DNA from: Moniliella sp. 'wahieum'
Taxonomy: Eukaryota > Basidiomycota > Moniliellomycetes > Moniliellales > Moniliellaceae
Direction: 5' to 3'
Length of the DNA: 64,000 nucleotides
NCBI GenBank assembly: GCA_003971905.1
Contig: RSEE01000021.1
Coordinates: 62,001 to 126,000 of the forward strand
This document shows positions 1 through 10,257 of the stretch, piece after piece (positions within the stretch are counted from its first letter, which is position 1; each line of letters begins with the position of its first letter). The position numbers were made by a program, and so were the translations under genes. The notes below the pieces were generated by a model that worked only from the letters and a program-made list of their open reading frames with translations, was not told the DNA's origin and searched no databases.

Positions 1-832
1 GGCCAATCCCCTCGGTGATCGAGCCGCCAGTAGGTCCATCAACTTGCCGCCCGATTGGATGTACGAGTGGAGCACGCTGCCGGGAGGATCGGCGAGCCAG
101 CATTGGACCTTGCCGTTGGAAATGTCCTTGAGGTAGCGCGTTGTGCCAGCCAGCGTGCCGCCCGTGCCGGTCGCCGCGACAAACCCATCGACCTTACCGT
201 TGGTCTGGGCCCAAATTTCGGGTCCGGTCGAGTCAATGTGCGCCTGGCGGTTGGCCACATTGTCAAACTGGTTGGTCCACACGCATTGTCCAGCGCTTCG
301 GCGTGCCGACGCGCCTGGTGGTTGTAGTTGTCGGGGTTATCAAACGCCACGGCAGGCACGGGGTGAACTTCGGCGCCCAACATGCGCAGTAGATCAATCT
401 TTTCCTGGCTGGGTGTTGGGCATGTAAATCACGCACTTGTACCCTTTGCGCGGCACACATGCGCCAATCCGATCCCCGTGTTGCCTGCCGTACCTTCCAC
501 CACGGTCCCGCCCGGCTGGATCAACCCTTTCTTCTCTGCATCCTCCACGATCCACAACGCCGCTCGGTCCTTGACGCTTCCCCCCGGCTCCATAAACTCG
601 GCCTTGCCGTAAATCTCCGCGCCCGTTCTTGGCTCAGCTTGGCCAGGCGCATCAACGGCGTGTTGCCCACGGCGCCCACAAAGCCCGGCACAGGCTGGGC
701 GTACTTGCTCGCCACGTCGGCCGAGCGCACCATAGCCGACGTGGACAGCAGACGCGAGGCAGGCAAGCCCGCCCGCGGCGGAAGCGAAGCGACCCGCGCG
801 CTGAGTGTACGTCCGAGCACCGAAGCAGCCAT
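1..832 (-). CDS. Cysteine synthase-like PLP enzyme, mitochondrial type (3' end outside window)
   Basis: A fold-type II pyridoxal-phosphate enzyme, expected to combine an activated serine (usually O-acetylserine) with sulfide to make cysteine. From the ATG at 832 the first 45 or so residues are rich in Arg, Ser and Ala and nearly free of acids, like a mitochondrial presequence. GNTPLMRL follows, then [10 protein letters not shown] with the PLP lysine (codon near 571), [14 protein letters not shown], the MPNTQ segment, [16 protein letters not shown], and near the window edge [18 protein letters not shown] and GGSITEGIG. This set matches the fungal subfamily of yeast YGR012W rather than bacterial CysK. 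The frame changes at least three times: after LSQE, after MPNTQ, and after HAEALDN. The family has no introns that would explain these positions, so I read them as indels. The C-terminal third lies beyond position 1. The family call is firm; the exact sulfur substrate is not shown by the sequence. Confidence 0.85.
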
Positions 833-1490
833 CGTCCCCAGCAGGAGTTGGTGGTTGAGTGGTGGCACAACGAGCAGAGGCGAGCAGAGCAACGCCCGAA
901 TCTTCCGGTGGCTTTGGCGGAGATATTGGTTGGCACCCAGGGACGGTGCCCGTCAATACGCCATCGAAGCCAGCCGCCCGGTACTCCAACGTTGCAAGTT
1001 GCACCAAAGCCCCCGTTTAATACAATCAGTCCCAGACATCCGCGTAATCAACGTAATCAACGTAATCATCGTAATCAACCGGGTGATATGTGAGTCCACT
1101 TTTTTGTAATTTCCCCTCCGGCACGAGATGTGCTCGAACTCCATCTCCCCTCCCGGCCTTGGACACGCCGGACAGCCTGCCCCCCATGCGACACGCGACA
1201 CGGGATCCCGCTCTTTTGGCTCAAATTCCAGCTGCAAAGCCTACCACCCACCTTGCGCAGTGCACCACGCAGAGGCCCCTTTAGAAGAGCTGGGAACTAC
1301 CTGACCAACACAGTAGATACAACATGCAATCATGGCATTGGGAGAAAAATCGATGTGTGGCGAGGATGAAGGAGGGGAGAAGATACGATGTGAGCGTGTA
1401 GAAACACAGGTTATGCAATGTAGAGAGGAGGGGTACCAGGCTTGGAAGAGGAGGGCTGAATGGGGAGATAACATGCGCTGCTCGAGCGGA
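833..1490. other. Intergenic: cysteine synthase promoter and PUT1 3' flank
   Basis: There is no supportable gene here. The stretch holds the upstream region of the cysteine synthase and the downstream flank of PUT1. A four-copy 9-bp repeat (listed separately) lies about 210 bp upstream of the cysteine synthase ATG. Open frames across 1130-1470 show no family motif. Confidence 0.6.
1043..1078. repeat. Four tandem copies of CGTAATCAA
   Basis: Four head-to-tail 9-bp units, the third with T in place of the last A. They lie in the upstream region of the cysteine synthase. This is one of many short-unit repeats that occupy intergenic DNA in this window. Confidence 0.9.
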
Positions 1491-3817
1491 TCAGCTGCTG
1501 AAGGGGACCAGACGCCGCAACAGTTCCGAGCCGGCGAGGTTACGCTCGATCTGGGCTGCGCCCTTGACCTTGTTGCCATTCTCGTCGGTAGAGCCCGACA
1601 TGACCGACTTGTTCTCGATCGAGCGGCGGACAAGGTAAGGCATGACGAGGTTGAGCGGGCCATAGGGTATGTACTTGAGGACCATGTGCGGTCCCGCCCG
1701 CCCGAATACGGGTCAAACGCAAGCTGCAGACGGCGAGTCAGGCCATCGGCCATGCCAAGCAGCTGGCCAAATACGATCCTGCCACGGATGTGCGGCTCAA
1801 GCTGGAGCATGACCAGCTCAGGCTTGTCCGTCGCAGGTACCACCTGCGCGTCCGGCTGCTCGTAGTGGTCTTCCACCTCTTTGAGCCGCTGCGTGTTGGG
1901 GCGAGGCCAAGCCCAGATCGACCATACGACGGGCGACCTTCATGCTGCTCTGCCAGTTGTGCGTGGCGAAAATCACGCTGATCCGAGGCCAGTGGTCATC
2001 ATTCACCGCAATGTCCGACGCGATCTCGTCAATCAACCGAACTGCACACCCATCAAAGCAGCGGTCCGTCAATGTCTTGTTGCGCCACACAGGCGACCGC
2101 CATTCCGACTTCCTCCCCACTCTTTGTCTCGGCGCGCACGAGAGCTTCAGCCTCGGTCGAAGCAGGTGGCGTCAGAACATCCTTCTTAGCCCACTGCTTG
2201 TTCTCCGACTCGACGTACGCCCCGCGCACCAGCTTGACGCCCACTGTGTATCCTTGTGCGCGAGCCCGCTCAATCGAGGCGGCCAGGTACGAAGGCGTGC
2301 GGCGCAGGTACGCCTGGTACGTGTTGAAGACCAGGGGTCCGGGCACATCCTCGCTCGGCACAGGCGGGGCTGGGTCCGACAAGCTGGATGAGCTTCCCCA
2401 GGGGAGCATACGCCTGTACCACGCGTCACGTGCGTTGCCCCCCGCTGAGAAGCAGGAGGAATCCGATTAAACTCGTTTGGCCAACGCCTCGTACATGGCA
2501 TCAATTGCAGGTTGGAACCAACTGTACTCTGCATCCACCACCAGTCGCACATTGCCCACGTCGCGCGCCTTGATGGCCAACTGACGGAGACTCTGGTACA
2601 GTTCCTTGAGCGATTCCTGGTCTGCCCGGGGTAGGCCAGCAATGGGGATGGCCAGGCCGGCCGCGGCGCCAAAACCGCCGTTCACATTGAAAGGAGGTGC
2701 CGGCGTAGGCGGGGAAGAAAAGTGCTCGCGCGGAACGATGACGCTGCTGGCTCGCTCGAGCACAGTGGGATCTTTGAGCGCGCCAGAGAGTTTGATGGCA
2801 ATCATGGTGGAGCCATTGCGCGAAGGGCGATCTTTCAACTCTTGAGCTTCTTCCGCAGAAAGAGCGCCTTGCGAATCTGGGATGTGGGCAAAGCGGCCAG
2901 CCACTTCAACCGACTCCATCAAGTCGTCGATGATCGAGTCGTAGATAAACCGGTACTTGGGCGGAGCAGGATTGGCTGCTTCAGCCAGCGCGGCCTCAGC
3001 CTCCTTGCCCCCGGCGCATGCGGATGCGGTGTTTGGCCTGGCGAGTCATGGCGTCCAGGTCGGTCGTCGACCCATCCGTCGAATGGATCATCTCGACGCT
3101 AAGTTGAGCAGTGCGCCAAGATTGTCGCGGGACAGGTTTTGCATCAAAGGATACAATCCTCGGCACATTCCGCGCCGACAAACTGATCAGAGAAAGAAGA
3201 TGTGAGTTCATTGGAAGAACAAAGCGGACGAAAAAGGCAGGCATATTGGGGGACGTACCTGCTTGAATGTTTGTTCGATCAACCACGTCGTAGCCATGTT
3301 GACACCAGGAATCGACGTGGTCAGCCCCCAATCAAGCAACCCGGGCGCAATGTCAATCAGCTGGGGAATGCAGCACATGGAGTAGACAGCAAAGCGGGAG
3401 AGTAGGTCGCTGGTCGACATGTGGCGGAAGGGGCGTGGGTCGACATAGGTAAGCGCCTCGCCGTTGACAGGGATGAGATGCGCCTCTTCAAAGGGCACCC
3501 TCGAAGCGCCGAGACCCGAGAGGGCGTTGCGGTTCTTGATGACCGACTCTTGCGCTGTTTCGGGGAGATATGTTCTCGGTTTCGAGATCGAGCAGGTCGA
3601 GCTTGGGTTGCTGGGCCGACTCGGCAAAGAGCACGCCGCCCGACTGGACAGTAGCCAGCAGCACCGCGAGCGTTGCGGCGCCAGTGCCCCAGCGAACATA
3701 GTCCGTCCGCCCGGAGGAAGGGCGAGGGGGGGCGGTGGAGGCGTGGCGAAGGACGAGGTGAGCGCGGCGGCCAGCGACAAGGCCAGCGCGCGCAGTGGCA
3801 CTCACAGGGAAGAGCAT
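1491..3817 (-). CDS. PUT1: Proline dehydrogenase, mitochondrial
   Basis: FAD enzyme of the mitochondrial inner membrane that oxidises proline to pyrroline-5-carboxylate, the first step of proline catabolism. The ATG at 3817 opens a basic presequence (LFPVSATARAGLVAGRRAH) and then a hydrophobic stretch. The middle carries RFAVYSMCCIPQLIDIAP and, after an intron at 3183-3258 (76 nt, GTACGT...CAG), FVGAECAEDCIL and LSVEMIHSTDGSTTDLD. The barrel motifs follow in family order: NTYQAYLRRTPSYL, VKLVRGAYVESENKQW, VIFATHNWQSSMKVA, FGQLLGMADGLTRRL, and finally YGPLNLVMPYLVRRSIENK, whose RRxxEN element holds the proline carboxylate in this family. The frame shifts at least five times between these blocks although their order and spacing are normal. 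This fits indels in the sequence better than decay. A TATA box lies about 60 nt upstream. Confidence 0.9.
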
Positions 3818-3873
3818 CCTCGCAAACAGCTTGCAGCAGGGGGCTGGGGCGGGGGGGCGATGGAAGGACGGCG

Positions 3874-3880
3874 TTTTATA
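3874..3880 (-). promoter_or_regulatory. TATA box of PUT1
   Basis: TATAAAA on the minus strand, 57 nt upstream of the PUT1 ATG at 3817. This is a plausible TBP site; no transcript start can be seen. Confidence 0.45.
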
Positions 3881-4440
3881 CGCGGCCACACCCCCGCCCG
3901 TTCGAACGCAGCGCCAATTAAACCGAGATAAATTGATAGCCCGTCCAAGGCTTGCAAGGCGCCATATAACCCGCCCCTGCTATTTACCCGTCCCACCTGG
4001 CGCCCGGGCAGTGTGCGAAATCAGCCGCCGCTGGGCCAGTGCCCGGCACACAGGCAACACTGCCCCCCTGCGCGCAACCAGCAGTCACGCTAGGGTTAGT
4101 CACGCCTGCTTGTCTCTCAGATCTCGCATCTCAGTCTCAGTGCGACGGTCGGAAATGTGAGATTCCCATATTATTCCCAGACCATCGAGTATCCTCCGAC
4201 CGCGTGCCCTGCGCGTGACATGCACACGTCAGATAGTGCGCCGGTCGCCCTGCGGCAAATTTCACCCATTCACCCGACCCGCAGGTTCAGCAGGGCGCAG
4301 CTTGGCAGCACCAGCCTCCCACACATCTCCATCCCCGCCCTCGGATCTCGTTGCATCCACCAGATCTCCTCGGCCGAAACACACAACCCGGAGGTTTGCC
4401 ATCCACCACACGCCTCCTGTGCCGCCCCGCCCCTCGTTCC
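3881..4440. other. Divergent promoter region between PUT1 and the Nudix gene
   Basis: No gene is supportable. The region contains a TCTCAGATCT-type microrepeat near 4116-4140 and CT-rich sequence leading into the Nudix start. A long open frame over 4157-4762 on the plus strand has no family resemblance before the Nudix ATG. Confidence 0.5.
4116..4140. repeat. CTCAGATCT/ATCTCAG microrepeat
   Basis: Short alternating copies of CTCAG and ATCTC around the palindrome AGATCT. Closely related strings occur near 12990 and 16355, each in a non-coding stretch next to a gene. Confidence 0.6.
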
Positions 4441-5484
4441 ATGCCCACCGACACTCTCCTCGAGGCAGTCAACCTTTGCCACAACCACGACCCGTGGTCT
4501 GACCCTGGTTTATCAAGCTCGTTCACGATCCCACAGGCCGCCACCTCGTCCCCCCGCGCCACGCCACTTTGGCCGCCGAGCGGCCCGAAGCGACCGCCAG
4601 CGTTATTGGCTTTGTTTCGCGCCATGTTCTCCCCAGCCTCATCCGCGCCGGTATCGCCGCCGCGTCGGAGCCAGCAAGCGATGCAGGCACCCCCACCAGT
4701 CTCGCTTTAGTGCAGGCGTCATCCCCCAAGGGGGAGGAGGCCCTGTTCCTCTACCCTTCTAGCCTAAGCTACGAGGCGCGGACGCACAAATGGCCTCGGT
4801 AAGTGCCGCTCTTCGCGCTGGGCCAGAGTTCCCCTTTGTGGCCAAAGGATGGCGAGACGAGTTGTACACCATCTATGGCCCCACTCCAGGTCAAAAACTC
4901 TTCTCGATGGAGCGGAGCGTTTGCTCCTTGTTTGGCTTTGCCACCTTTGGTGTTCATGCCACCGCGTACACATTGGGTGCCGATGCTCAATTCCATTTCT
5001 GGGTCCCGCGCCGGTCCGCGACCAAACAGACCTGGCCGGGTATGCTGGACAATACGGTCGCTGGTGGTTTGTCGGCCGGGGAGCGGCAAGTGGATGCGAT
5101 GGTGCGCGAGTGCGAGGAGGAAGCCGGCCTCCCTGCTGACTTGGTAATCCCCCGCTCAAGTCGGTAGGGACATGTCCTACTTTACCTCTCGGGCCAAGGT
5201 GCTGGCGGGCTGGGCCTGTCGCAGCCAGAAGTGCAGTACTTGTACGACATTGAGTTGCCGGACGACGTGCGGCCGCACCCGGTGGATGGGGAGGCGGAGG
5301 AGTTTACGCTCTTCTCAGCTTCCCAGGTGCTTGAGGCGATTCGGACGCGCCAGTTCAAGCCCAATTGTGCTCTGGTGTTCATCGACTTTTTCCTCCGCCA
5401 TGGCCTGCTGACCCCGAGACGGAGCGGGACTATGCATTGCTCCTCCCGCGCCTTCACGCCGACCTGGGCATGGCCACGCCATAA
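4441..5484 (+). CDS. Nudix hydrolase with N-terminal DUF4743 domain
   Basis: The protein has the architecture of yeast YJR142W and plant NUDT20/24: a DUF4743 domain followed by a Nudix fold that hydrolyses a nucleotide- or thiamine-diphosphate-like substrate. The N-terminus ([14 protein letters not shown]) and [11 protein letters not shown] belong to DUF4743. Next come [35 protein letters not shown] and [16 protein letters not shown]. The Nudix box fits G(5x)E(7x)RExxEExG almost exactly: GGLSAGE, then RECEEEAGL. After that come [14 protein letters not shown] and a C-terminal [14 protein letters not shown], ending at a TAA at 5482-5484. The frame must change at about four points, including around 4530, 4800, 5150-5200 and 5410. 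The segment near 5150 has GT...AG ends only 24 nt apart, but frame shifts explain it better than a tiny intron. It shares a divergent promoter with PUT1. Confidence 0.8.
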
Positions 5485-5823
5485 CCCACCCTCGCGCGTA
5501 TCTCCATAATCTGCTCTGGTGGATGTTATGTATGCTAGGTAGGTTACTGTGGCCGGCCACGATGGATGGCGGGCAAGGCACCTTGGTACGGAAGTGTAGG
5601 AGTGCATCAACGGATGATGATAGATGGTGGATGAGTCGGCGACGCTCCTCCCTGAGGGTTTCCGCGCTGGTTTCCGCAGCTGCGAAACCGTCGTTGAAAT
5701 TACGTCATGTCTGCATCCACTGGCTCGGTGCGCGAGCTGGATTTTTTTCTTCGCCCCGCTGCGTCACACGCTCCCCTCGACCAACCCCCGACGCTCCTTG
5801 CCCTTGCCCACCGCTTGCCCGCC
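5485..5823. other. Intergenic between the Nudix gene and DRG1
   Basis: This is the 3' flank of the Nudix gene and the DRG1 promoter/leader. The last 100 nt are rich in C and T. An open frame runs through into DRG1 but has no ATG close to the conserved N-terminus and no recognisable domain. Confidence 0.5.
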
Positions 5824-6985
5824 ATGAGTACACCGTCCAGAAGATCGCTGAGATCGAGTCCGAAATTGCTCGGACCCAGAAGAACAAGGCTACTTCCTAC
5901 CATCTTGGCCAGCTGCGTGCCAAGCTGGCCAAGTTGAAGCGTGAGCTCATTACGCCTTCGGGCGGCGGCGGTGGCGGCGGCGCTGGTTTCGATGTTGCGC
6001 GTACAGGCATTGCCTCAGTAGGATTCGTTGGATTTCCCTCAGTAGGAAAATCAACATTGATGTCCGGGTTAACCGGCACGACCTCCGAAGCGGCTTCGTA
6101 CGAGTTCACTACGCGTACGTCTCCGCCCCTCTCGCCCTTGAGTGAACTCTTCAGCTTGCTGACCCTGCTTGTAGTGACGACGGTCCCCGGTACGATGCTG
6201 GTGCATGGTGCGCGAGTTCAGATCCTTGATCTGCCTGGTATCATTGAGGGTGCTAAGGACGGAAAAGGTCGTGGTAAGCAGGTCATTGCTGTCGCACGAA
6301 CCTGCAACCTGATCTTTATTGTGCTAGACGTGCTCAAGCCCATTTCTCACAAGGCCATCATTGAGCGCGAATTGGAAGGTTTTGGAATTCGGCTCAACAA
6401 GAAACCCCCCCTCATCTCCGTCAAGAAAAAGGAGAAAGGGGGGATCAACATTACCCACACGGTGCCGCTCACCAAAATTGACCCTGACGAGGTGCGTGCG
6501 GTGCTGTCCGAGTACCGCATTTCCAATGCCGAGGTGGCATTTAAGGAAGACGCTACGCTGGAAGATCTGATTGACGTGGTTGAGGGCAACCGGATGTACG
6601 TGCCGGTCATCTATGTGCTGAACAAGATTGACGGCATCTCGATTGAGGAGCTGGACCTGCTGTACAAGATCCCACATGCCTGCCCCATTTCGAGTCGCCT
6701 TTGGCTCAATGTGGACGAGCTGATCGAGCAGATGTGGGATCGGCTAAACCTGGTGCGGGTGTACACGCGACCCAAGGGCCTGGCGCCCGACTACACGGCA
6801 CCAGTTGTGCTCCGCACTGGGCGTTCGACTGTCGAGGACTTTTGCAATGTGGTACACAAGGATATCATCAAAGAGTTCAAATACGCTATGGTCTGGGGCA
6901 AATCGGCCAAACATCCCAAGGGCCAACGGGTGGGCGCGGACCACATCCTCCAAGACGAAGACATTGTCTGCATTTTCAAAAGTAA
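5824..6985 (+). CDS. RBG1: DRG-family GTPase (DRG1/Rbg1)
   Basis: Cytosolic OBG/DRG-type GTPase that associates with ribosomes through a DFRP partner and supports translation. The N-terminal [19 protein letters not shown], the helical [16 protein letters not shown]1 [10 protein letters not shown]3 [10 protein letters not shown]4 NKID and a C-terminal TGS domain ([11 protein letters not shown]...[11 protein letters not shown]) are all present in order. One intron, 6115-6174 (60 nt, GTACGT...GTAG), separates FTT from LTTVPG. Two single-base losses are evident. One follows the ATG at 5824, where the frame must shift to reach YTVQK. The other is at the end: TTCAAAAGTAA should read TTC AAA AAG TAA, giving the family ending IFKK at 6983-6985. 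As given, the frame runs past it by about 15 codons. The protein is otherwise full length (about 367 residues). Confidence 0.93.
6115..6174 (+). other. Intron of DRG1
   Basis: GTACGT at the donor, GTAG at the acceptor, 60 nt. Removal restores the conserved string EFTTLTTVPGTM across the junction. Confidence 0.9.
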
Positions 6986-7263
6986 CCGCTGCCGGCCAGC
7001 TGGCGTGATGATTGGGGGGAAGGGGGGGTAACTGCTCAAGCGCTGACTCTGTACCCGGCCTTCCCCTCTGAATCCTTTATGCATTGTACATGCTCTACAT
7101 GGTGTACGGATATACGCAAATGTGAGGCATCGCAGCCATAGGCGGCGCAAGGGAGAAGGCGAGGATTGGGGACTTTCCCTGGTTGCCACTATACAGCAAC
7201 TTGCAGCGGGAAATCCACAGCGCCCTTTCGGTCCTAAGAAATTACATAGGAAGTTTCCATCGT

Positions 7264-7361
7264 GTTCTATTAGCTCAGTTGGCTAGAGCGTCCGACTGTT
7301 ATACACACGGCCTGTGCCCTATGGCATCGGGAGGTCGTTGGTTCGAGCCCAACATGGAACG
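7264..7361 (+). tRNA. tRNA-Asn(GTT) with a 24-nt intron
   Basis: Acceptor GTTCTAT (7264-7270) pairs with ATGGAAC (7354-7360), leaving discriminator G at 7361 as usual for Asn. The D stem is GCTC/GAGC. The anticodon stem TCCGA (7291-7295) pairs with TCGGG (7327-7331), with one G-T pair. The loop reads CTGTTA then A, so the anticodon is GTT at 7298-7300. The intron occupies 7302-7325, one base 3' of the anticodon, the standard eukaryotic position. T stem and loop are GTTGG/TTCGAGC/CCAAC. A T5 run follows at once. Confidence 0.92.
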
Positions 7362-7362
7362 C

Positions 7363-7367
7363 TTTTT
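7363..7367 (+). terminator. RNA polymerase III terminator of tRNA-Asn
   Basis: Five T residues begin two bases after the discriminator base, the normal Pol III stop signal. Confidence 0.8.
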
Positions 7368-7759
7368 GCCAACAAAGACAAATTCTTCTTCACTCCCTTG
7401 GACCACCATTAACAAACCCGCTGTGACAGCTATCCTCCGGCCCCCAGTCGGCAGATCAGGTTCGCCTTGGTTCCTTCGGCTTCCACGCTGCGGATATCGT
7501 CCCAGCGTGACAGATTGCCCCTGTGTGCCTCACTGGCCCCGTGCCTGGTCCGGCCTCCTATACAGATGCCTCTGTACCCAAGTCCGACTCAGGCTTCAAG
7601 CTTCAACCATCCATCACCATCTCCTGATCCGGATCCCTAGGCCATCAACTACTGGACACTTAAGCTACACACTGCATGTTGTGGGCAGGGAAACGAACTC
7701 ATAGGATTAAACGTCCCTCAATTCACATTGAAAGACGACGGAAGGCACCGTGGTCATAA
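7368..7759. other. Intergenic 3' of tRNA-Asn and 3' flank of the adenosine deaminase
   Basis: No gene is supportable. An open frame spanning 7183-7704 crosses the tRNA and has no domain. GGCTTCAAGCTTCAACC at about 7586 is a single instance of the AAGCTTCA element that is repeated many times near 50 kb. Confidence 0.5.
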
Positions 7760-9982
7760 TTAAGCACTGCCGTGCACCTTGAGCACCTTGGTCCAAAACT
7801 TCTCCCAGCGGGCATCAAGGTGAGCAAGCAGTTGAGTCTTTGTCGCAGGCTTCATCCGAGCATGCAGCAGCGACTGGCGCGTGATCTCGCGCAGCGTGAT
7901 CAGCGACATGTTCTCCAGCGACATGTAGGTGAAGAACAAGTCGGGCGTCAAGCCCGTGTTACCAAACTGAGTGCAGTCGTCGCTGGCCAGCGCGATGGGG
8001 AGGCCATTGGCAACGAAATCGACCAATGGGTGGGCCATCAACGTATCCGTAAACCGCAGTACTTCATTGCTGATCGGGCAACATTCGATCAGAATGTCTT
8101 TCTCCTTGACCAGCTCCATCAGCAACGGGTGCTTGTGCAGCGAAAAGCCGTGCCCGATCCGACGAGTGCCGAGCAAAATTGCGTCGTACAGGTTATTGTC
8201 GGCCGGCTGGAAAGAAAAAAGAAGAGAGTTAGATCTTTGGAACACAGACTCGTAGGAGGCACGCATACCCCACCCGACTCGAGCGTCTCGCCGGCATGGA
8301 ACAAGAACGGAAGGCTTGCCTCGCCCATTGCATCGAACTTATCAGGCTGGGACGAGTCCCACCAACCACGCTGCTTGACCTGTTCAGAGAACCACAGCAG
8401 CTCAGGCAGATATTCCTGAAGCGAAGCGCCCATATCCTCGTGGCCAACCAAGTCGTACCCCACAATGAGATTCGGATACGCCTCCTTGCACTTGAGGCAC
8501 TCCGCCATACTCTCCCGCAATGTAGGTGCATCAACAAAGCGGATGGTGGTAAAGATGAGTTTGGCGGTATGGAAATAGAGCTGGTCATCAGATGTGCGAG
8601 TCTGATTGGCCTTGGCCACTTCCGCCTTGACCTCGGCTTCAGCCTGAGACATTGTACTGGTCAGCAACCCAGATCTCATTCAAAAAAGATTGTCACTCGC
8701 CTCCAACCAGATGCGGCACCACTCCGTATGCGGAAGTTCGGTTTTCATATCTTTGGCGAGGATGCTCTTCGGCAAGAAGTTGGCCCGAACCTCCATGTAG
8801 GGCACTCCATCCAACACATGGTCCCACATGACCTGCTTGGCCGCGGCGAAAAAGTTAGGTTCGTAGTTGATTAGCCCGCTGATGACAAAAAAGGTGCTGC
8901 TGAAATGCGCCCAGGCCGAGATGGACGTCTGCCGATCAGCCACATAGGCGTGGGGGGTCATAGTCAAACGGCTAGGTCACGCGTCCATGTTAGTGCATTG
9001 CTCGGATGAAAGTGACTGGGTAACGTACCTGTGCAGCCAAGCGTCAAACGCATCTTGCTCCGGCTTGAACTTGCCAGGGATGGGGGTGTGATGCATGCGA
9101 TCCAGCGCACGAAAGCGAGCCGTGATGGCCGGCGTATCGTAAGTGTCAGGGTGTGGGAACGAATCGCGCGACAGAGCCGCAGAGGCCCAGGTGTTAGGTT
9201 CATACAGAGACGACCAAATCAAATTGGAGGCTTTGGTGTACTCGTCGCTGGATCCCCACTTGTCAGGGTGAATGACTTTGAACTCAATACGTGCTTGGTA
9301 CAATTGGGACACAGTATGCAGCGGCCGGTCGGAACGAAGGTACAACTCGGGAGTAGTCGCTGCAAATTTGAGGTAAAGATGAGGATCAACAGAGCCCTCG
9401 AAATGACAGTGAAGGTCACCTCCCTTGGGAATGGACTTGAAGAGACGGTATACAGGAGACAGGTCGCTCAGCAGACCGGAGCGCATCGCCTGGAAGATGC
9501 CCATACCACGGTATACTTCATCTTCTCTTGGCTGGCCGTACAGAAGAAACTCATGCTGCTCTTCATCATGGTACTGCAGCTCAGCTGAAGGCAACGGCTC
9601 ATCGTTCATGTCGGACGAAACTTTCCTTGCGCCGGAGCACAGTCGAGATGGGGGACGACAGGGCATCGTTGGGTTGCTCCACCTGATTCATATCGCCAGT
9701 CTCTTGGACCAGGTGTCGGCGGGGGTTATTGAGGCCAGGGGATGTAATAAAGGGAGTACGTTCCATGTCGCCCTTGTGTGACTTGGCAAATGCCTCCCAC
9801 TCGGCGGTGCGCATTTGGGCCAAAGCGGCGTTGGCAGCCCTCTCGAGCGCCGAGGCCTGCTGGACGGCGGAGGCATCAAGGCGACGCGCATGCTCAGCCT
9901 CTATGAGCGTTCGCCGGGCATCAAGGTAGGACTGAGCATCGCTTGTGTTATAGGAACGCAGACTGCCAGAACCGTCTTGCAT
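7760..9982 (-). CDS. Adenosine deaminase, ADGF/CECR1-like
   Basis: Zinc hydrolase that deaminates adenosine to inosine. The motifs of the amidohydrolase fold are in order: PKGGDLHCHFEGSVDPHL (zinc HxH), LFHAGETLESGG, LGTRRIGHGFSLHKHPLL, IECCPISNEVLRF and IALASDDCTQFGNTGL. The long N-terminal region before the HxH motif and the AWLHSR...YVADRQTSI insertion resemble the ADGF group more than the short cytosolic Ada. Two introns are defined: 8972-9028 (57 nt) and 8207-8268 (62 nt). The start is the ATG at 9982 (MQDGSGSLRS). No signal peptide is apparent, unlike many secreted ADGFs, so the enzyme may be intracellular. The frame shifts near 9630, between SFVRHE and SSDMNDEPLPS, and possibly once more near 8680. 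The stop is TAA at 7760-7762. Confidence 0.85.
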
Positions 9983-10257
9983 GGCACAAGCGGATCAGAG
10001 AGGCAATGGTGGTGGTGGTGGATGTCGTGATCGCGTGGTCAGGGGATAGTGCCTGGTGGTGCTTCGAGGCAGACCAGGCGTTAGTGCGCCGGAAATTGAA
10101 ATGTGAGTCGGCTTTTGTCATCGTAACGCCTAAGTCCGAAAAGTCCAAGCCAGCTACTGCTGCTGTCTGCTACTGCGCCTACTGCGCGTACTGCGCGTCG
10201 CACTTGACTACAAGCAAAGGGGAAAAACAAGTACATCCATATCAGACCCGATCCTTG

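Noticed and set aside
4157-4762. 201-codon open frame upstream of and overlapping the Nudix gene
   Set aside because: Composition is Arg/Pro/His-rich and out of frame with the DUF4743 blocks; no motif.
5150-5174. Possible 24-nt intron in the Nudix gene (GTAATC...GGTAG)
   Set aside because: Far shorter than the 56-86 nt introns seen elsewhere. The alternative frame reads [13 protein letters not shown], which fits the family better with two frame shifts.
7183-7704. 173-codon open frame across the tRNA
   Set aside because: It translates a folded tRNA gene and non-coding flank; no protein family.
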